Shown here: one piece after another, positions 59,538-64,000 of the stretch | How the letters are laid out: each line of letters opens with the position of its first letter | How positions within the stretch are numbered: the first letter of the stretch is position 1 | Assembly (NCBI GenBank): GCA_022843925.1 | Contig: JALHMS010000001.1 | Coordinates: 74,378-138,377, forward strand | Direction: 5' to 3' | Source: Burkholderiales bacterium | GTDB taxonomy: Bacteria > Pseudomonadota > Gammaproteobacteria > Burkholderiales > Ga0077523 | Length of the DNA: 64,000 nucleotides | The notes under the pieces: model-generated | What the model was told of the DNA's origin: nothing | Databases searched by the model: none | What the model saw: only the letters and a program-made list of their open reading frames with translations | Position numbers and translations under genes: made by a program

Positions 59538-59969
59538 ATGGGATTGCTGGACCAGATCGCGGGCGCCATCGGTGGCGCAGTCGGTGGTGCATCGGGGGGC
59601 ACGTCGGGCGGTGGCGACAACCCACTGCTGCAGATGGCGATGCAGTTCATCCGCCAACAGCCCGGCGGCCTCCAGGGACTCGTGGACAGTCTGACGAAGG
59701 GCGGGCTCGGCGAGCAGGTCGCCTCGTGGGTGAGTCAGGGCCAGAATCTCCCGGTGTCGGGCGGGCAGCTCGCTGCGGCTGTGCAGGGTGGCGGTATCGG
59801 CGACCTGCTGAAGCGCTTCGGGATGGACAGCCCGGACGCCATGGACGGCCTGGCGAAGATGCTGCCGGACGTCGTGAACCAGCTGACGCCGAACGGTCGG
59901 GTGGAACCCGACACCGTCGGCGGGCTCGAGTCCCAGCTGGGCGGACTGCTCGGCAAACTGACCGGGTGA
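59538..59969 (+). CDS. YidB-like DUF937 family protein
   Basis: 143-residue protein. It starts MGLLDQIAGAIGGAVGGASG with a glycine-zipper stretch, then the DUF937 domain QMAMQFIRQQPGGLQGLVDSLTKGGLGEQVASWVSQGQNLPVS, and a C-terminal helical repeat GIGDLLKRFGMDSPDAMDGLAKMLPDVVNQLTP. ATG 59538 follows GAGGAGA. Function of the family is unknown; E. coli YidB is a homologue. Convergent with livF. Confidence 0.87.
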   Translation: MGLLDQIAGAIGGAVGGASGGTSGGGDNPLLQMAMQFIRQQPGGLQGLVDSLTKGGLGEQVASWVSQGQNLPVSGGQLAAAVQGGGIGDLLKRFGMDSPDAMDGLAKMLPDVVNQLTPNGRVEPDTVGGLESQLGGLLGKLTG

Positions 59970-60013
59970 CGCACTGACCGGGCAACGGGGCCAGGCGCCC
60001 TGCCTCAACTACG

Positions 60014-60739
60014 TCAGCCGTGGTGGCCGCCGAGATACGCGGCGCGCACCTGCTCGTTGCCCAGCAGTTCCTTCGGCGTGCCTTCGACGGTGAGGGTGCC
60101 GGTCTCGAGCACGTAGCCGCGATCGGCGACCGACAGCGCCATGTTGGCGTTCTGCTCCACGAGCAGGATCGTGACGCCGCGCTTGCGGATGTCACGGATG
60201 GTCGCGAAGAGGTTCTGCACGATGAGCGGTGCCAGGCCGAGCGACGGCTCGTCGAGCAGCAGGAGCTTGGGTTCGGCCATCAGGCCCCGCGCGACGGCAA
60301 GCATCTGCTGCTGACCGCCGGAGAGCGTCCAGCCGAGCGCGTTCTCGAAGCGCCGGATCTCCGGGAAGATCTCGAACTTCTCGTCGGCCTCCTTCTCGAG
60401 CTGCTTGCGCGGCACGCCCTTGCGGTTCGACGCACCCAGCAGGATGTTCTCGCGCACGGTGAGACCCGGAAAGATCCGGCGCCCCTCCGGCACGTGGCTG
60501 ATGCCGAGGCGGGCGATGGCCTCGGGCCCAGCGCGATGGATCGGCTTCCCCTCGAAGAAGACCTCACCCTCGGTCGGCACGATGAGGCCGGAGATCGTCT
60601 TCAGCGTGGTGCTCTTGCCGGCGCCGTTGGCGCCGAGGAGCGTGACGAGCTCCCCTTCGTCCACGTGCACGCTGACGCCCTTCAACGCCTGGACGTTGCC
60701 GTAGTGGCTGGAGATGCCGCGCAGTTCGAGCAGGGCCAT
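60014..60739 (-). CDS. livF: Branched-chain amino acid ABC transporter ATP-binding protein LivF
   Basis: Second ATPase of a HAAT-type importer. Walker A GANGAGKS (residues 36-43), signature LSGGQQQ (139-145), Walker B LLLLDEP (159-165) and H-loop region VEQNANMAL are intact. Length is 241 residues. It begins one base after the stop of the fused livM-livG gene, so it is the promoter-distal gene of the operon read from livK to livF. Substrate class (Leu/Ile/Val or other amides and urea) is inferred from family only. Confidence 0.93.
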   Translation of the reverse strand: MALLELRGISSHYGNVQALKGVSVHVDEGELVTLLGANGAGKSTTLKTISGLIVPTEGEVFFEGKPIHRAGPEAIARLGISHVPEGRRIFPGLTVRENILLGASNRKGVPRKQLEKEADEKFEIFPEIRRFENALGWTLSGGQQQMLAVARGLMAEPKLLLLDEPSLGLAPLIVQNLFATIRDIRKRGVTILLVEQNANMALSVADRGYVLETGTLTVEGTPKELLGNEQVRAAYLGGHHG

Positions 60740-60740
60740 G

Positions 60741-62510
60741 TCAGTTCACCTTGCCTTCGGTGCCGAGGTACGCGGCGATCACGTCCGGATTGCGCAGGAC
60801 CTCCTGGGGTGAGCCCTCGGCGATCTTGCGACCGAAGTTGAGCACGCTGATGCGATCGGACACCTTCTCGACGAGACCCATGTCGTGGTCGATGAGGAAC
60901 ACCGTGAGGCCGTGGCCGCGCAGGCGCTTCAGCAGTTCCACGAGTTCCATCTTCTCGGTCTGGTTGAGGCCGGCCGCCGGTTCGTCGAGCAGCAGCAGCT
61001 TCGGATGGCCGGCGAGCACGCGCGCGATCTCGACGAGCCGCTGATGCCCGTACGGCAGGTTGCGGACGATCACGTGGGCGCGGTCGGCGAGGCCGACGAA
61101 CTGCAGGGCGGACATGGCACGGGCGCGGAGCGCGCGGTTGCCGCCCTGGATCGGATTCCGGTCGCGCTGGGCGCCGACCATCACGTTCTCCAGCGCCGAC
61201 AGGGTCGCGAACAGCCGGATGTTCTGGAAGGTGCGTCCGACGCCCCGCCCGGCGCGCTGGTGCGGCTGGGTCTGGGAGACGTCCTCGCCGTCGAGCACCA
61301 CGCTGCCCAGGGTCGGCTTGTAGATGCCGCTCACGACGTTGAGGGACGTCGTCTTGCCGGACCCGTTCGGGCCGATGAGCGCGTGCACCGTGCCGCGCTG
61401 CACCTCCAGGTCGATGCCGTCCACGGCCTTCAACCCACCGAAGTGCTTCGCGAGACCCGTGAGCTTCAGCAGGACGCCGCCGTTCTTGCCGGACACGTCG
61501 AAATCGAGCGGCGCGATGCCGGAGGTGTCCGTGACGACCGGCTTCGCGAAACGCCCGCGCCAGAGCTTGATCAGGCCCCAGATGCCCTCGGGCAGGAACA
61601 CCATGATGAGGATCACGCCGATGCCGTACACGGCGAGGTAGACATCCTTGATGAAGCGCATGGCCTCGGGAAGCTGCTTCAGCCATTCCGGCATCTGCAC
61701 GATCAGCACCGTGCCGATCACGCCGCCGAAGGGCGACTGCACACCGCCCAGCAGCGAGGCCGTCAGGAACTCCACGGAACGCGCGAAGTTGAAGTTGTCG
61801 GGGCTGATGTAGGCGAACCCGGCGGCGTACAGCCCGCCGCCGATGGCGCCGAGCAGTGCGGAGAGTGCGAAGGCGACCACCTTGGTCCGCAGCGTATGGA
61901 CGCCCACGACCTCGGCCGCGAGCTGGTTCTCGCGTACCGATCGCATCGCCCGCCCGAGCCGCGTGTTCGGCAGCCACCAGACGGCGAAGACGAGCGCGTA
62001 GAGGACGAGGGCACAGAAGAGCAGGTAGGCGCGGTCATCCTCCAGCACGTAGCCGAAGAGCGACGGCCGCTCGATGCCGGCGATGCCGTCGGGACCGCGC
62101 GTGACCTCGATCCAATTGACCAGCACGAGATCGAAGATCTGCTGGAAGCTGATCGTGATCATCGCCAGGTAGTGGCCGCCCAGCCGGATGGTGGTCGCAC
62201 CGAGCAGGAAGCCCGCGAACGTGGCGACACCGACACCGAGGCCGAGCGAGATCCAGAACCCCAGTCCGCCGCCGACCGTGCCCAGCGCCACGCCATAGGC
62301 GCCGAACCCGAAGAACGCCGCCTGCGCGAGATTGATCTGTCCGGTGTAGCCGAGCACGACGACCATGCCGAGCACGGCGACCGCGTAGGTCACCGCCTGC
62401 ATGAACATCTGGACGACGTACGAGCTGACCGGAAAGAGGTACGGGACGATCGCCGCCGCGAGGGCGAGGATCCCGATGAAGACGAGGGTGGGCGGATGGA
62501 GTCGCTGCAT
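60741..62510 (-). CDS. Fused ABC transporter permease LivM and ATP-binding protein LivG
   Basis: 589-residue fusion. Residues 1-320 are a LivM-type permease with about ten membrane segments and the EAA-like loop RAMRSVRENQLAAEVVGV. A short linker (about 321-345) leads to a complete LivG ATPase: Walker A GPNGSGKT (380-387), LPYGHQ signature (485-490, atypical of LSYGQQ), Walker B LLLLDEP (505-511) and DHDMG (His542). No stop or restart occurs between the parts. ATG 62510 lies two bases after the livH stop. Confidence 0.92.
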   Translation of the reverse strand: MQRLHPPTLVFIGILALAAAIVPYLFPVSSYVVQMFMQAVTYAVAVLGMVVVLGYTGQINLAQAAFFGFGAYGVALGTVGGGLGFWISLGLGVGVATFAGFLLGATTIRLGGHYLAMITISFQQIFDLVLVNWIEVTRGPDGIAGIERPSLFGYVLEDDRAYLLFCALVLYALVFAVWWLPNTRLGRAMRSVRENQLAAEVVGVHTLRTKVVAFALSALLGAIGGGLYAAGFAYISPDNFNFARSVEFLTASLLGGVQSPFGGVIGTVLIVQMPEWLKQLPEAMRFIKDVYLAVYGIGVILIMVFLPEGIWGLIKLWRGRFAKPVVTDTSGIAPLDFDVSGKNGGVLLKLTGLAKHFGGLKAVDGIDLEVQRGTVHALIGPNGSGKTTSLNVVSGIYKPTLGSVVLDGEDVSQTQPHQRAGRGVGRTFQNIRLFATLSALENVMVGAQRDRNPIQGGNRALRARAMSALQFVGLADRAHVIVRNLPYGHQRLVEIARVLAGHPKLLLLDEPAAGLNQTEKMELVELLKRLRGHGLTVFLIDHDMGLVEKVSDRISVLNFGRKIAEGSPQEVLRNPDVIAAYLGTEGKVN

Positions 62511-62512
62511 CG

Positions 62513-63397
62513 TCAGGCCTTCTCGGAAACCTTCTCGCCGAAGATTCCCGACGGACGGATGAGCAGGAAGATGAAGAGGGCGAGAAAGGCGTAGGCGTCC
62601 TTGTAGGGCACCGAGATGTGGTACGCCGCCAGGCTCTCGATCACGCCGAGGAGCAGGCCGCCGACGATGGCGCCGGTGACGTCGCCGAAGCCGCCGATGA
62701 TGGTCGCGGCGAAGGCCTTCAGCGCGATGATGGAGCCCATGCCGATCGACACGAAGAGGATCGGGCCCACGAGCACGCCGGCGAGCCCGCCGAGCACCGC
62801 GCTGTAGATGAACGTGATCGAGATCATCAGCGCGACCGGGATACCCAGCAGCCGCGCCATGTCCTTGTCCTGGCTGGTGGCCTGCAACTTCTTGCCGAGC
62901 AGCGTGTGCTCGAAGAACACGTAGGTGAAGAGCACCATCGCCATCGTCACGGCGAGGATCACGAGGTACTGGCTGTCGAGGAAGACGCCGCCCACCGTGA
63001 TGCCGTCGGCGGCGAGGACCTTGTCCATCGGCCGCGGCTGCGGCCCGAAGATCGCGAGCACCGTGTTCTGCAGGAAGATCGATGCGCCGAGCGTGCTGAT
63101 GATCACCGGCAGGAAGGACCGGTGGCGCAGCGGGTAGTAGACACCGTAGTTGAAGATCACTCCGAAGATCGCCATCGCCACGAGCGACGCGATGAACGCG
63201 AGCCAGTAGGGCCACTCGAGGCCGGTGAAGAACATCACCATCGCGTAGGCGCCGAGCATCGCGAAATCGCCCTGCGCGAAGTTCACGACGTTGGTGGCGC
63301 GGATGATCAGCACGAAGCCGAGCGCCACCAGCGAGTAGATGCTGCCGAGGGCCAGGCCCTGGAACAGCACCTGCAGGTTGTCGAACAGTATCTGCAC
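62513..63397 (-). CDS. livH: Branched-chain amino acid ABC transporter permease LivH
   Basis: 294-residue inner-membrane permease that pairs with LivM. It starts VQILFDNLQVLFQGLALGSIYSLVALGF, carries ATNVVNFAQGDFAMLGAY and the loop GKKLQATSQDKDMARLLGI, and has eight or more membrane segments. The GTG start at 63397 has GAGG upstream and gives the usual length; the longer frame to 63919 runs through the binding-protein gene in another frame and is rejected. Confidence 0.93.
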   Translation of the reverse strand: MQILFDNLQVLFQGLALGSIYSLVALGFVLIIRATNVVNFAQGDFAMLGAYAMVMFFTGLEWPYWLAFIASLVAMAIFGVIFNYGVYYPLRHRSFLPVIISTLGASIFLQNTVLAIFGPQPRPMDKVLAADGITVGGVFLDSQYLVILAVTMAMVLFTYVFFEHTLLGKKLQATSQDKDMARLLGIPVALMISITFIYSAVLGGLAGVLVGPILFVSIGMGSIIALKAFAATIIGGFGDVTGAIVGGLLLGVIESLAAYHISVPYKDAYAFLALFIFLLIRPSGIFGEKVSEKA

Positions 63398-63525
63398 GGC
63401 AGGAGCCTCGTTGTGTGGGATCGCGCGAGAAGGACGCTCCGCCACCGGATCCTGTGCTGCCGGTCCGGTGGCGGGCCCTCCTCCCCCTCTTTGTCCGTGT
63501 CGCTGCGCGTCGGCGCCGGGCAGAC

Positions 63526-64000
63526 TCAGTCCTTGAAGTCGATGTGCTTGATGAACGTGACGCGGCCGCCTTCGTTCTTCACCACGTTGTAGCCGCGCAG
63601 ACCGTCGCCCTTGTCGTCGAAGGTGTACGTCCCCTCGACACCCTTCCAGCCCCTGATGCCGACGATGCCCTTGCGGATGGACTCGGGATCGGTCGCCTTG
63701 GCATTGTTGATGGCGAGCGCGAGCACCTTCATCGCGTCGTAGGCCCAGCTGGAATACACGTCGGGATCGAGCTTGTAGCGGGCCCGGTACTTGGCGGTGT
63801 ACGCCTTGGACTCGTCGTTCGCGTCGGGGGTGAAGTCCGCGATGCTGTACACCCCGTGCAGGGCGGGGCCGGCGAGCTTCATGGCGGTGTCGGTGACGAC
63901 CGAGGAGGAACCCACCCACTCGGCATTCAGCCCGAGCTGGCGGAGCTGCTTCGCGAAGATGCCGACGTCGGGCGAGTTGGTCATGTAGGAGCCGATGATG
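63526..64000 (-). CDS. Periplasmic branched-chain amino acid binding protein (LivK-like), 5' part beyond window
   Basis: C-terminal 158 residues of a type I periplasmic binding protein. IIGSYMTNSPDVGIFAKQLRQLG, GVYSIADFTPDANDESKAYTAKYRARY, PDVYSSWAYDAMKVLALAI and YTFDDKGDGLRGYNVV are typical of LivK/HAAT receptors. Codons run in frame to the last base of the window, so the gene continues upstream. It is followed by livH after 128 bases that have no gene. Confidence 0.9.
   Translation of the reverse strand, partial: IIGSYMTNSPDVGIFAKQLRQLGLNAEWVGSSSVVTDTAMKLAGPALHGVYSIADFTPDANDESKAYTAKYRARYKLDPDVYSSWAYDAMKVLALAINNAKATDPESIRKGIVGIRGWKGVEGTYTFDDKGDGLRGYNVVKNEGGRVTFIKHIDFKD

Overview
The window looks like the chromosome of a high-GC betaproteobacterium. 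The grounds are the run of housekeeping genes (mrcA divergent from pilMNOPQ, then aroK-aroB-dgt, gltB-gltD, hemE, priA, argS, a SPOR protein, dsbA), an H-NS of the short Burkholderia/Bordetella type, PEP-CTERM proteins, and strong G/C preference at third codon positions. That bias opens very long false reading frames opposite many real genes. No rRNA, tRNA, CRISPR array, prophage or insertion sequence was seen.

Layout. Positions 1-10000 hold a truncated PBP1A gene (minus), the type IV pilus assembly operon pilMNOPQ (plus), then aroK, aroB and a dGTPase with overlapping ends. Positions 10100-23500 carry glutamate synthase (gltB, gltD), hemE, priA, argS, a SPOR protein and dsbA. Positions 23500-32900 are more mixed: an SDR enzyme, an orphan ParA-TPR-HAD operon, hns, a repeat-bearing stretch without recognisable genes, a di-haem peroxidase facing a PEP-CTERM phytase-like protein, and two toxin-antitoxin pairs around an orphan gene. 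Positions 33000-44200 hold an enolase-superfamily enzyme, an EamA transporter, mtgA, aroE, tonB, an RNase II-family gene, an esterase, a Tat-exported acetamidase-like protein and mpl. Pseudomonas-type REP palindromes sit between these genes, including a tandem array of about 133-bp units. Positions 44200-51050 are a glycogen locus: a GH57 enzyme and glgC on the minus strand, glgB and glgA on the plus strand.

Positions 51127-55257 hold the most interesting unit: a LarA-family protein followed by larC, larE and larB. Together these predict synthesis of the nickel-pincer nucleotide cofactor and one enzyme that uses it, probably a 2-hydroxyacid racemase or epimerase of unknown substrate. After it come a PEP-CTERM protein with a clear terminator, a small membrane protein, a sigma-factor-like protein that keeps only region 4, two exported proteins, a LysR-type regulator and a YidB-like protein. 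The window ends in a branched-chain amino acid type ABC transporter operon (minus strand) in which the LivM permease and LivG ATPase are fused.

Start codons were chosen from Shine-Dalgarno sites, operon overlaps and family length. Functions rest on motifs read by eye; no database search was possible.
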